Source of the DNA: DASXQK01 sp963757155
GTDB taxonomy: Bacteria > Pseudomonadota > Alphaproteobacteria > Dongiales > Dongiaceae
Direction: 5' to 3'
DNA length: 64,000 bases
NCBI GenBank assembly: GCA_963757155.1
Contig: CAVWQS010000018.1
Location: 98,184-162,183, forward strand
The notes under the pieces: generated by a model
Database searches by the model: none
Seen by the model: only the letters and a program-made list of their open reading frames with translations
What the model was told of the DNA's origin: nothing
Translations under genes and position numbers: made by a program
Shown here: positions 16,454 through 24,426 of the stretch, piece by piece
Numbering within the stretch: position 1 is the first letter of the stretch
Layout: the number at the start of each line of letters is the position of its first letter

Positions 16454-17797
16454 ATGAGTACGCCCGGTCGGCTCCTTCTCTGGATGGTGCTGGGGCTCGT
16501 CGCCGTCCTGGGCCTCGCCTATCTGCTGTGGACGCAGATCTACATCGCCTTCCTGCACAACCCGGCGCTGAACAGCGGCATCTTCGTCGTGCTGCTGATC
16601 GGCATCGTCTACATCTTCTGGCAGGTCATCCGCCTCTATCGCGAGATCGCCTGGATCGAGCGGCTGAAGCGCAACGACGTCGGCGGCAACAGCGGCGTGG
16701 AGCCCATCCTCCTCGCCCCCATGGCGGCCATGATGCGCGAGCGCACCGGCCGCCTCAGCCTCTCGGCCATGGCGCTCCGCTCGCTCCTCGACAGCATCAG
16801 CGCGCGCCTCGACGAGAGCCGCGACATCTCCCGATATTTCATCGGGCTGATGGTCTTCTTGGGCTTGCTCGGCACCTTCTGGGGCCTGCTCGGCACCATC
16901 AGCGGCGTGGCCGAGGCGATCGGCGCCATCTCCGTCGCCGGGGCCAGCGACGTCACCCAGCTCTTCGCCCAGCTGAAGCAGGGCCTGGGCGGCCCGCTCG
17001 CCGGCATGGGCACCGCCTTCAGCGCCTCCCTCTTCGGCCTCTCGGGCTCGCTGCTGCTGGGCTATCTGGAGCTGCTGGCGGGCCAGGCCCAGAACCGCTT
17101 CTTCAACGAGCTCGAGGAATGGCTCTCCGAGCGCACCCGCCTCACCGGTGCCATGGCGACAGGGGATGGCGATGCGCCGATCCCGGTCTATATCCAGGCG
17201 CTGCTGGAGCAGACAGCCGACAATCTGGAGAATCTGCAGCGCATCGTGGGCCGCGGCGAGGAAAGCCGGATGCAGGCCAATACCCAGATGACCGCTTTGC
17301 TCGATCGCATCGGCGGGCTGACGGACCAGCTGCGGGCCCAGGCCCAGCTCATGGTCAAGCTGGCCGAGAGCCAGGCCGAGATGCGGCCCGTGATCGCGCG
17401 CCTCGCCGAGGCGATCCAGGGCGGCCGGTTCGGCATCGACGAGCAGAGCCGCACCCATCTGCGCAGCCTGGACAGCCAGCTGAGCCGCGTCCTCGACGAC
17501 AATCAGCGCGCCCGCCAGACGACGGTGCAGGAGTTGCGCTCCGATCTGAAGAAGCTGGGCGAGGCCCAGGTGGATCTCAGGCCCCTGCTCAGCCGGCTGA
17601 ACGACGTCTTGAAGACCGGCTCCTTCGGCATCGACGAGCAGAGCCGGCTGCATCTGCGCAGCCTCGACCAGCATATGGGCCGGCTGCTGGAAGACATCTC
17701 GCGCGGCCGGCAGGAATCCGTGCAGGATATCCGCAGCGAGATCAAGATCCTCACCCGCACCATCGCCGCGCTCGCCGAAGAGGGCGAGCGGCGCTAG
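16454..17797 (+). CDS. MotA/TolQ/ExbB-family channel protein with C-terminal helical repeats
   Basis: This 447-residue inner-membrane protein has membrane segments at about 9-30, 42-62, 126-153 (FIGLMVFLGLLGTFWGLLGT, the MotA/TolQ signature) and 180-205 (GTAFSASLFGLSGSLLLGYLELL). Unlike TolQ it continues with roughly 200 cytoplasmic residues of predicted helix. These contain two copies of a roughly 65-70 residue unit that include FGIDEQSRTHLRSLDSQL and FGIDEQSRLHLRSLDQHM. It should form the proton channel with the next gene's product, whose TM segment resembles MotB. Function of this system is not known to me. It is not the tol-operon TolQ, which is at 1770-2534. Confidence 0.88.
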   Translation: MSTPGRLLLWMVLGLVAVLGLAYLLWTQIYIAFLHNPALNSGIFVVLLIGIVYIFWQVIRLYREIAWIERLKRNDVGGNSGVEPILLAPMAAMMRERTGRLSLSAMALRSLLDSISARLDESRDISRYFIGLMVFLGLLGTFWGLLGTISGVAEAIGAISVAGASDVTQLFAQLKQGLGGPLAGMGTAFSASLFGLSGSLLLGYLELLAGQAQNRFFNELEEWLSERTRLTGAMATGDGDAPIPVYIQALLEQTADNLENLQRIVGRGEESRMQANTQMTALLDRIGGLTDQLRAQAQLMVKLAESQAEMRPVIARLAEAIQGGRFGIDEQSRTHLRSLDSQLSRVLDDNQRARQTTVQELRSDLKKLGEAQVDLRPLLSRLNDVLKTGSFGIDEQSRLHLRSLDQHMGRLLEDISRGRQESVQDIRSEIKILTRTIAALAEEGERR

Positions 17798-17818
17798 GAG
17801 CAGGAGCCTGTCCCGCTA

Positions 17819-19528
17819 ATGGCGATGGGCGGCCGCAACCGGACCCGCCGGCATCTCGACATCTGGGCCGGTTATGTCGATGTCCTCAGCACCTTGCTGA
17901 TGGTCATCATCTTCACCCTGATGGTCTTCGTCATCGGCCAGTTCTTCCTGAGCCAGGTGCTCTCCGGCCGGGAGCGCAAGCTGGCCGAGCTCAGCCAGCA
18001 GCTCTCCAGCCTCGGCGACATGCTCTCGCTGGAGAAGGCGACCAATGCGGATCTGCGCAGCACGCTGGCCCAGCTCACCCAGCAGCTCGCGCAGGCCTCG
18101 GCGGCGCGGGACAAGCTGAAGGCGGAGCTCGCCACCACGGCGGCCGCGCGTGACACCCTGGCGGGAAAGCTCGCCACCACGGCGGCGGATCGCGACGCGC
18201 TCGCCGCGGCGCTGGCCCAGACCAAGGCCGCGGCCGCGGCCGCAGCAGCCGCAGCGGCCGCCGCCAAGGCCGAGGTCGATGCCAAGCTCGCCGATGCCTA
18301 CAAAGGCATCGAGGCCGACCAGCAGAAGCTGCAGACCCTGCTGGGCGATATCGCCGTGCTGGAGAGCCTGCGCGACGAGCTGCGCCAGAAGCTCGAGACG
18401 AGCGAGGTTTCCAATGCCGATCTGGACAAGAAGCTGGCGGCGAGCCAAGGCGCCGGCGCCGATCTGCAGGCCAAGCTCGCCAGCGCCCAGCAGCAGATCG
18501 CCAGCCTGACCCAGAAGCTCGCGGACAATCAGGGGGCGGTGGCCGATCTGCAGGCCAAGCTCGCCAATGCCGAGCAGCAGATCCAGGCGCTGGGGCAGCA
18601 GCTCACCGCCGCGCGCACGACGAGCGATAGCCTGCGCCAGCAGCTCGACACGAGCCAGACCGACAAGGGCAGCCTGCAGCAGCAGCTCGACGCCAGCGAA
18701 AGCGCCAAGGCGGATCTGCAGCGCCAGCTCGCGGCCAGCCAGGCGGCGCAGCAGAGCCTGCAGCAGAAGCTCACGGCGAGTCAGGACGCCCAGCAGATCC
18801 TGCAGCAGCAGCTCGAGGCCAAAGGTGCCGCCGGCGACCAGCTGCAGCAGCAGCTCACCCAGAGCCGCGCGGAGACCGACGAGCAAAGGCGCCTGCGCGC
18901 GGAATCGGAGCTCCAGATCGAGATGCTGAACGCCCAGCTTCTGTCGCTGCGCCAGCAGCTCGCCCGGCTCGTCACCGCGCTCGACGCCTCGGAGGCCAAG
19001 GCCAAGTCGAGCGAGGTCCAGGTGATCGATCTCGGCAAGCGGCTCAACGAGGCCCTCGCCAACAAGGTCGAGGAGCTCGCCCGCTACCGCTCCGAATTCT
19101 TCGGCAAGCTGCGCGAGGTGCTGGGCGACCGGCCCGACATCCAGATCGTCGGCGATCGCTTCATCTTCCAGTCTGAAGTGCTCTTCGGCACCGGCTCGGC
19201 TGAGATCGGCGAGGAGGGGCAGAAGCAGCTCGCCGCCTTCGCCGACACCCTGAAGAAAATCGCCGCCAGCATCCCACCGGATATCAATTGGGTCCTAAGG
19301 GTCGACGGTCATACCGACAAGCGGCCCTATCACGGAAACTACGGCACCAACTGGCAGCTCTCCACCGCCCGCGCCATCGCGGTCGTGCAGTTCATGATCG
19401 ATCAGGGCATTCCAGCCAACCGCCTGGTCGCGGCGGGCTACGCCGAATTCCAGCCCCTGGACGACGGCGATTCCGAAGACGCCTACCGCCGCAACCGTCG
19501 CATCGAGCTGAAGCTCGATCAGCGGTGA
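17819..19528 (+). CDS. MotB-like OmpA-domain protein with long coiled coil
   Basis: This 569-residue protein starts with a basic stretch, then a MotB-like membrane segment (HLDIWAGYVDVLSTLLMVIIFTLMVF, with acidic D19 and D25 at or near the channel position). A very long Gln/Ala/Leu coiled coil follows (about 55-400, full of QLQQQL-type heptads and 9-22 residue near-repeats). A C-terminal OmpA/MotB peptidoglycan-binding domain completes it (SEVLFGTGSAEIGEEGQKQL, LRVDGHTDKRPY, QLSTARAIAVVQFMI, RRIELKL). The coiled coil is long enough to cross much of the periplasm. It follows the MotA-like gene by 21 bp. Confidence 0.9.
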   Translation: MAMGGRNRTRRHLDIWAGYVDVLSTLLMVIIFTLMVFVIGQFFLSQVLSGRERKLAELSQQLSSLGDMLSLEKATNADLRSTLAQLTQQLAQASAARDKLKAELATTAAARDTLAGKLATTAADRDALAAALAQTKAAAAAAAAAAAAAKAEVDAKLADAYKGIEADQQKLQTLLGDIAVLESLRDELRQKLETSEVSNADLDKKLAASQGAGADLQAKLASAQQQIASLTQKLADNQGAVADLQAKLANAEQQIQALGQQLTAARTTSDSLRQQLDTSQTDKGSLQQQLDASESAKADLQRQLAASQAAQQSLQQKLTASQDAQQILQQQLEAKGAAGDQLQQQLTQSRAETDEQRRLRAESELQIEMLNAQLLSLRQQLARLVTALDASEAKAKSSEVQVIDLGKRLNEALANKVEELARYRSEFFGKLREVLGDRPDIQIVGDRFIFQSEVLFGTGSAEIGEEGQKQLAAFADTLKKIAASIPPDINWVLRVDGHTDKRPYHGNYGTNWQLSTARAIAVVQFMIDQGIPANRLVAAGYAEFQPLDDGDSEDAYRRNRRIELKLDQR

Positions 19529-19538
19529 AGCATCTATT

Positions 19539-19581
19539 CCCCTCGCCCCCCGAAGGGGGGAGAGGGTCAGGGTGAGGGGGT
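19539..19581. repeat. GC-rich repeat, left copy, with terminator-like hairpin
   Basis: The sequence contains CCCCCC-GAA-GGGGGG (a strong hairpin) followed by AGAGGGTCAGGGTGAGGGGG. A near-identical copy in inverted orientation lies at 20987-21031, on the other side of the insertion sequence. It probably ends transcription of the motor operon. Confidence 0.8.
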
Positions 19582-19596
19582 GGATCGACGGTCCGG

Positions 19597-20919
19597 ACCG
19601 GGTACATGTCGGACAAAATAGACCGGGAAGATACCTGACAGGTTTTCCTGTTCGGCAGGGAGGGCCCCTGCCGATGCCTTGGAAGGAAACCTGTGCGATG
19701 GACGAGAAGATGAGCTTCATCGTTGCGCGCCTGAGGGGCGATATGACGATGACGGAGCTGTGCGAGCAGTTCGGCATCAGCCGGGATACGGGCTACGAGT
19801 TGTGGCGGCGCTACCAGGCGCAAGGCGCGTCCGGCTTGGAGCCGCGGTCGCGTGCGCCGCATCGGCCTGCGCAGACGATGGCAATCGAGATCGCCGAGGC
19901 GATCATCGCGCTTCGATTGGAGAGGCCGAGCTGGGGTCCGAAGAAGTTGCGAGCCGTGCTGCAGCGGCGTTCGCCGGCGATCGTCTGGCCGGCGCCATCG
20001 ACGATGGGAGACCTGCTGCGACGGGAGGGGTTGAGCAAGCCTCGCCGCCGGCAGCGCCGACCGGTGCCGCTGACGCGGCCTTTTCTGCAGGTCTGCGAGC
20101 CCAATGATCGCTGGTGCATAGACTTCAAAGGTTGGTTTCGGACCGGCGACGGCCAGCGTTGCGATCCCTTGACCCTCACCGATGCCTACAGCCGCTTCCT
20201 CATCGAATGCCGGATCGTGCCGCCGACGACCGAAGGGGTCTGGGCCCTGGTAGATCGGGCCTTTGGCGAGCTGGGCTTGCCACGGGCCATCCGCAGCGAC
20301 AATGGCATCCCCTTTGCCTGCACGACCAGTGCCGGGGGGTTGACCCGGCTCTCGGTTCATTGGGTCAAGCTCGGCATCGAGCTCGAGCGGATCGAGCCGG
20401 GCAAGCCGCAACAGAACGGCCGTCACGAGCGCATGCATGGCACGCTCAAGGCTGAGACCTCCCGCCCGCCGGCCGCAAGCCCGGTCGAGCAGCAGGCCCG
20501 GTTCGAGCACTTCCGCCAGGACTTCAACTATGTCCGGCCCCATGAGGCTCTCGATCAGAACCCACCGGCCAGCTGCTATAGCCCTTCGCCCAGGCCCTAT
20601 CCGGCCAGGGTGGAGGATCCCTGGTATGACGCCGACCATGCCGTGCGCCGGGTGCGTTCCAATGGCGAGATCAAATGGGGCGGCGACTTCATCTTCGTCA
20701 GCGAAGCCCTCATCGGTGAGCTCGTCGGCATCGCCGAGACCGAGCAGGGCGACTGGATCGTGCGCTTCGCCGATATCGACCTTGGCCTCATCGACCGTAG
20801 AACCAAGAAGCTCCGCCGCTTCCAGGCGGGCCGGCCGGCCCGCCTGGAAGCACAACCAGAACAAACCGGGGAAACTGTCAGGCATGTTGCCGGTCTATAG
20901 CGTCAGGTATGTGCCCGGT
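19597..20919 (+). mobile_element. IS481-family insertion sequence
   Basis: An element of about 1.32 kb has imperfect terminal inverted repeats of roughly 45 bases. The left end begins ACCGGGTACATGTCGGAC, the reverse complement of the right end begins ACCGGGCACATACCTGAC, and both share ATAGACCGG about 20 bases in. It encodes one intact DDE transposase. No clear target duplication was found. It sits between the motor operon and a convergently oriented exporter gene, inserted among GC-rich terminator repeats. Confidence 0.85.
19674..20900 (+). CDS. IS481-family transposase
   Basis: This is a 408-residue DDE transposase with an N-terminal helix-turn-helix (MTMTELCEQFGISRDTGYELWRRY) and an rve integrase core: D in WCIDFKGWF, D in IRSDNGIPFA and E in NGRHERMHGTLK. 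ATG 19674 (MPWKETCAMDEKMSF) matches related transposases. The frame is intact, so the element may still be mobile. Confidence 0.94.
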   Translation: MPWKETCAMDEKMSFIVARLRGDMTMTELCEQFGISRDTGYELWRRYQAQGASGLEPRSRAPHRPAQTMAIEIAEAIIALRLERPSWGPKKLRAVLQRRSPAIVWPAPSTMGDLLRREGLSKPRRRQRRPVPLTRPFLQVCEPNDRWCIDFKGWFRTGDGQRCDPLTLTDAYSRFLIECRIVPPTTEGVWALVDRAFGELGLPRAIRSDNGIPFACTTSAGGLTRLSVHWVKLGIELERIEPGKPQQNGRHERMHGTLKAETSRPPAASPVEQQARFEHFRQDFNYVRPHEALDQNPPASCYSPSPRPYPARVEDPWYDADHAVRRVRSNGEIKWGGDFIFVSEALIGELVGIAETEQGDWIVRFADIDLGLIDRRTKKLRRFQAGRPARLEAQPEQTGETVRHVAGL

Positions 20920-20986
20920 TGCGCACGACTTGATCCGTTGTCGGCCGATGCGGACGAGCTTCGGGAGAGATTCTTTCTGCGGAGAG

Positions 20987-21031
20987 ACCCCCTCACCCCG
21001 GCCCTCTCCCCCCTTCGGGGGGCGAGGGAGG
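20987..21031. repeat. GC-rich repeat, right inverted copy
   Basis: This is the reverse-complement counterpart of 19539-19581 with two or three differences, containing CCCCCC-TTC-GGGGGG. It lies just past the 3' end of the minus-strand exporter gene and probably serves as its terminator. Confidence 0.8.
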
Positions 21032-21059
21032 AATTAGTAAGGGGAGCGGACGCTCAAAC

Positions 21060-22862
21060 TCACACCCGTTCCGCGCTCGACCGGCTCTCCGATTCCTCGC
21101 CGACATTGAACTGCAGCGCCGCCAGCCGCGCATAAAGCCCCTCGCGGCGCACGAGCTCGCCATGGGTTCCCGTCTCGACGATGCGGCCATGGTCCATCAC
21201 CACGATGCGGTCGCACATCTGCACCGTGGCGAGGCGATGGGCGATGACGATGGTGGTGCGGTGCTGCATCAACCGCTCGAGGGCGTCCTGCACCACGCGC
21301 TCGCTCTCGGCGTCGAGCGCCGAGGTGGCCTCGTCGAGAAGCAGCAGCGAGGGCTGGCGCAGCAGAGCGCGGGCGATGGCGATGCGCTGGCGCTGCCCGC
21401 CGGAGAGCCTGACGCCGCGCTCACCCAAAGGCGTGGCGAAGCCTTCGGGCAGGCGGTCGAGGAATTCCGCGGCATGGGCGGCTTCGGCCGCGGCGCGCAC
21501 CTCGGCGTCGTTCGCCTCGGGCCGGCCGTAGCGGATGTTCTCGGCCGCGGTGCTGGAGAAGATCACCGGCTCCTGGGGCACAAGGCCGATGCGCCGGCGG
21601 AGTGCGGCGGGATCGGCCTCGGCGATATCGACCCCGTCGAACAGCAGGCGACCCTCCTGGGGGTCGTAGAAGCGCAGCAGCAACTGGAAGATCGTCGTCT
21701 TGCCGGCGCCCGAGGGGCCGACGAGCGCGAGCTTCTCCCCCGCCGCCACATCGAGATCGAAACCTTCGACGGCGCGCCGGTCCCGGCGGGTGGGATAGCT
21801 GAAGCCCACCCCGCGGAACGCGACCACGCCGCGTGCCGGCTCCGGCAGCGGGTGCGGATGGGCCGGCGCCGTCACCGTCGGCCGGGTCATCAGCAGTTCC
21901 GAGAGACGGTCCATGGCGCCTGCGGCGCGCTGCAGATCGCCCATCACCTCCCCCAGCCCGCCGACGGCGAGCGCGGCGACCACGGCATAGAAGATGAATG
22001 TGGAGAGCTGGCCCGGGCTCATCCGCCCCGCCAGCACGTCATGCCCGCCGAACCAGAGCACGACGCTGATGGAGGCGAAGACCAGCAGGATGACGGCGGC
22101 AGTCAACGCCGCGCGGGCCGTGAGCCAGCGCCGCGCCGCGCCGAAGGCCCGCTCGATATGCTCGCCATAGGTAACGGCGGCGATCGGCTCATAGGTGAAG
22201 GCCTGGATGGTGCGGATGCCATGCAGGCTCTCATTGCCCTCGGCCGCGGTCTCGCCGACCTGCTTGTGCATCGCGCGGGCCAGGCGGCGCACCTTCCGGC
22301 CGAAGACGATGATCGGGATCACCACCAGCGGCACGACGATGGCGGCGATGCCGGTGAGCTGCGGGCTGGTGGTGAACAGCAGCACGGCGGCGCCCAGGAA
22401 CATCATCCCATTGCGCATCGCAAAGGGGAGCGAGGAGCCCACGACCGTCTGCAGCACCGCCGTGTCGGTCGTGAGCCGCGAAATGATGTCGCCGGTGCGC
22501 GTCACCTCGTAGAAATCCGGGGCCAGGGTCATGAGATGGCGGAAGACTTGCTTCCGCAGATCCGCGACCACCCGCTCGCCGACCCAGCTCACGAGATAGA
22601 ATCGCGAGAAGCTCGCAAGCGCCAACACCACGGTCGAGGCGAAGACGACGAGCACCGCCTGGTCCAGCAGCCTTGGATCACCGGCGCGGAAGCCCTGGTC
22701 GATCAGATATTTGAGGCCCTGGCCGAAGGCCAGCACCATCCCGGCGGAGACCGCCATGGCCAGTAGCGCGCCCAGCGACTGCCAGCGATAGGGCGCCAAC
22801 CGGGCGATGAGGGGCCGAAGCCCGGTCAGCCGCCTGCGCTCGCCGCCGGAAGCCTCAGCCAA
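21060..22862 (-). CDS. ABC exporter, fused membrane and ATPase domains (MsbA/LipA type)
   Basis: This 600-residue half-transporter has a six-helix exporter domain (about 20-320) and an ATPase domain with Walker A GPSGAGKTT, signature LSGGQRQRIAIARAL, Walker B LLLDEATSALD and the H-loop IVIAHRLATV. It most resembles MsbA-like lipid or multidrug exporters, and the substrate cannot be read from the sequence. The start is TTG 22862, overlapping the cyaY stop by 8 bp, so it is downstream in a cyaY operon. Confidence 0.9.
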   Translation of the reverse strand: MAEASGGERRRLTGLRPLIARLAPYRWQSLGALLAMAVSAGMVLAFGQGLKYLIDQGFRAGDPRLLDQAVLVVFASTVVLALASFSRFYLVSWVGERVVADLRKQVFRHLMTLAPDFYEVTRTGDIISRLTTDTAVLQTVVGSSLPFAMRNGMMFLGAAVLLFTTSPQLTGIAAIVVPLVVIPIIVFGRKVRRLARAMHKQVGETAAEGNESLHGIRTIQAFTYEPIAAVTYGEHIERAFGAARRWLTARAALTAAVILLVFASISVVLWFGGHDVLAGRMSPGQLSTFIFYAVVAALAVGGLGEVMGDLQRAAGAMDRLSELLMTRPTVTAPAHPHPLPEPARGVVAFRGVGFSYPTRRDRRAVEGFDLDVAAGEKLALVGPSGAGKTTIFQLLLRFYDPQEGRLLFDGVDIAEADPAALRRRIGLVPQEPVIFSSTAAENIRYGRPEANDAEVRAAAEAAHAAEFLDRLPEGFATPLGERGVRLSGGQRQRIAIARALLRQPSLLLLDEATSALDAESERVVQDALERLMQHRTTIVIAHRLATVQMCDRIVVMDHGRIVETGTHGELVRREGLYARLAALQFNVGEESESRSSAERV

Positions 22863-23175
22863 GCGCGATCACCTCGCCCAGGGCCGCCGACAGCTCCCGC
22901 CCCAGGAGGTCTTCCAACTGCTCCGCGCCCCGGGTCGAGCGCCAGACCCCGTCGCTCCAGGCAAAATGCCAGGCCCCGCTCACCGGCGAGGAGAGCCAGA
23001 TCTCGCGGTTGGGCGAATGCTTGTTGATCTGGTAGATGCCGCCCGCCTCGAGCTCCAGGGTCAAGATGCCGCCGACCAGCTCGATGTCCAGCCCGTCGCC
23101 GGCCGAAGCCTCGAGAGCCTGCTCCAGCCGGGCCAAAGTGGCATCGGCGCGCGATTCGAACTGGCTGGCATCCAT
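22855..23175 (-). CDS. cyaY: CyaY, bacterial frataxin
   Basis: CyaY binds iron and the cysteine desulfurase to modulate Fe-S cluster assembly. The 106-residue protein has the acidic N-terminal helix (MDASQFESRADATLARLEQALE) and the frataxin core (DIELVGGILTLELEAGGIYQINKHSPNREIWLSSPVSGAWHF). ATG 23175 is chosen. Upstream in-frame sequence lacks frataxin similarity. Confidence 0.93.
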   Translation of the reverse strand: MDASQFESRADATLARLEQALEASAGDGLDIELVGGILTLELEAGGIYQINKHSPNREIWLSSPVSGAWHFAWSDGVWRSTRGAEQLEDLLGRELSAALGEVIALG

Positions 23176-23403
23176 GGCGAGGCTGTACCTGTGGCGAGGG
23201 CCGCCATCCCTAACCCAGGGTCCGGGGCTTGGCAAGCCGGACCGCGGAACTCCCGAACACCGCCCGTTCCGCCCCCGCATTACCGAAACTTAATCCAACG
23301 GAGAGGAGTCGCTGCACCCCGCGACGGGTGGTCCTATGGACAATCCGACGACGCATCGGCATAGTCCGACGCCATTTTACCCCATGGAATCGGAGGCTTA
23401 ATC

Positions 23404-24294
23404 TTGTCGCTCAGCCGCTCCGCCAGGATCTGGCTCGCGTCCGTCCTGCTCTCGGCCATCGCCGTGCCCGCGGCCTTACCTGCCGATGCGCAGACCACGC
23501 CGGTCTCCGTCACCACCACGACGCCCTTCAAGCTCAGCGAGCTGCCCCAGCCGCCGATCAATTCGAAGCAGAAGTTCGTCGACTACATGGTCAAGACGCG
23601 CCACGAGGATCCCAAGATGCTCGCCTGGCGCTTCGACCGCGCCCAGGCGATGATCGAGAACAAGGACATCTGGCGCCAGAAGGAGCTGCTGGCCTATCTC
23701 CTGACCCCGCGCGAGGATTTCGTCCTCGACCGCAACCGGTCGCGCGCCTATGACCACGCCTTCCTCGACATCGGCTATGGCGTCACCATCTCCGGCCCCC
23801 ATCTGGTCGGGCGCATGACCTCGACCATCGACATCCAGCCGGGCGAGAAGGTGCTCGAGATCGGCACGGGCTCGGGCTATCAGTCGGCGGTCATCTCCCA
23901 CCTCACCGACCAGTCCTACACCATCGAGATCATCGAGCCCCTGGGCAAGCGCAGCGCCGCCAATTACGACCGGCTGATCGCCGCGGGATATCCCGAGTTC
24001 TCCAACATCCATACCAAGATCGCCGACGGCTATTTCGGCTGGGCCGAGGCCGCGCCCTTCGACAAGATCATCGTCACCTGCGGCATCGACCATATCCCGC
24101 CGCCTCTGCTGCAGCAGCTGAAGGCGGGCGGCATCATGGTGATCCCGATCGGCCCCCCGGGCCGCCAGCATGTGCTGGAGGTGAAGAAGGTCGTCGACGC
24201 GGCGGGCAACATGACCGTCACCCGGCGCGACATCTACAACGGCAAGATCGTGAACTTCGTGCCCTTCACCAAGGCCGGCGGCGGCACCTGGTAG
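23404..24294 (+). CDS. Exported protein-L-isoaspartate O-methyltransferase family protein
   Basis: This is a PCMT-family methyltransferase with an N-terminal signal peptide (ARIWLASVLLSAIAVPAALPADAQ), 296 residues from TTG 23404. The SAM-binding motif I is VLEIGTGSGYQSAV, and the post motifs DGYFGWAEAAPFDKIIVTCGIDHIPPPLL and IPIGPPGRQ match PCMT. The family repairs isoaspartyl residues or methylates other carboxylates. The signal peptide suggests a periplasmic protein. SAM availability outside the cytoplasm is a puzzle shared with related exported members. Confidence 0.85.
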   Translation: MSLSRSARIWLASVLLSAIAVPAALPADAQTTPVSVTTTTPFKLSELPQPPINSKQKFVDYMVKTRHEDPKMLAWRFDRAQAMIENKDIWRQKELLAYLLTPREDFVLDRNRSRAYDHAFLDIGYGVTISGPHLVGRMTSTIDIQPGEKVLEIGTGSGYQSAVISHLTDQSYTIEIIEPLGKRSAANYDRLIAAGYPEFSNIHTKIADGYFGWAEAAPFDKIIVTCGIDHIPPPLLQQLKAGGIMVIPIGPPGRQHVLEVKKVVDAAGNMTVTRRDIYNGKIVNFVPFTKAGGGTW

Positions 24295-24426
24295 CAGGCG
24301 TCTCCGCCACGGCAGCCACGGCTTCGTGAAGCGAGACTGCTTGGCCTCGACTCGAAAGCCGTGGCAGAAGACCCGCATGACCAAGCATGGTGGGGCCAAC
24401 GGCGATTGCCCGGCCCGCGCTCATAG

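Noticed and set aside
15129..19528. Zorya-type anti-phage system (ZorA/ZorB pair)
   Set aside because: The MotA/MotB-like pair with a long tail recalls ZorAB, but no ZorC, ZorD or ZorE-like gene is nearby; the third gene is an OmpA-domain protein and the next region is an IS and housekeeping genes.
19674..20900. Phage integrase
   Set aside because: The protein has an rve-type DDE core with an N-terminal helix-turn-helix and IS481-like ends, not a tyrosine or serine recombinase.
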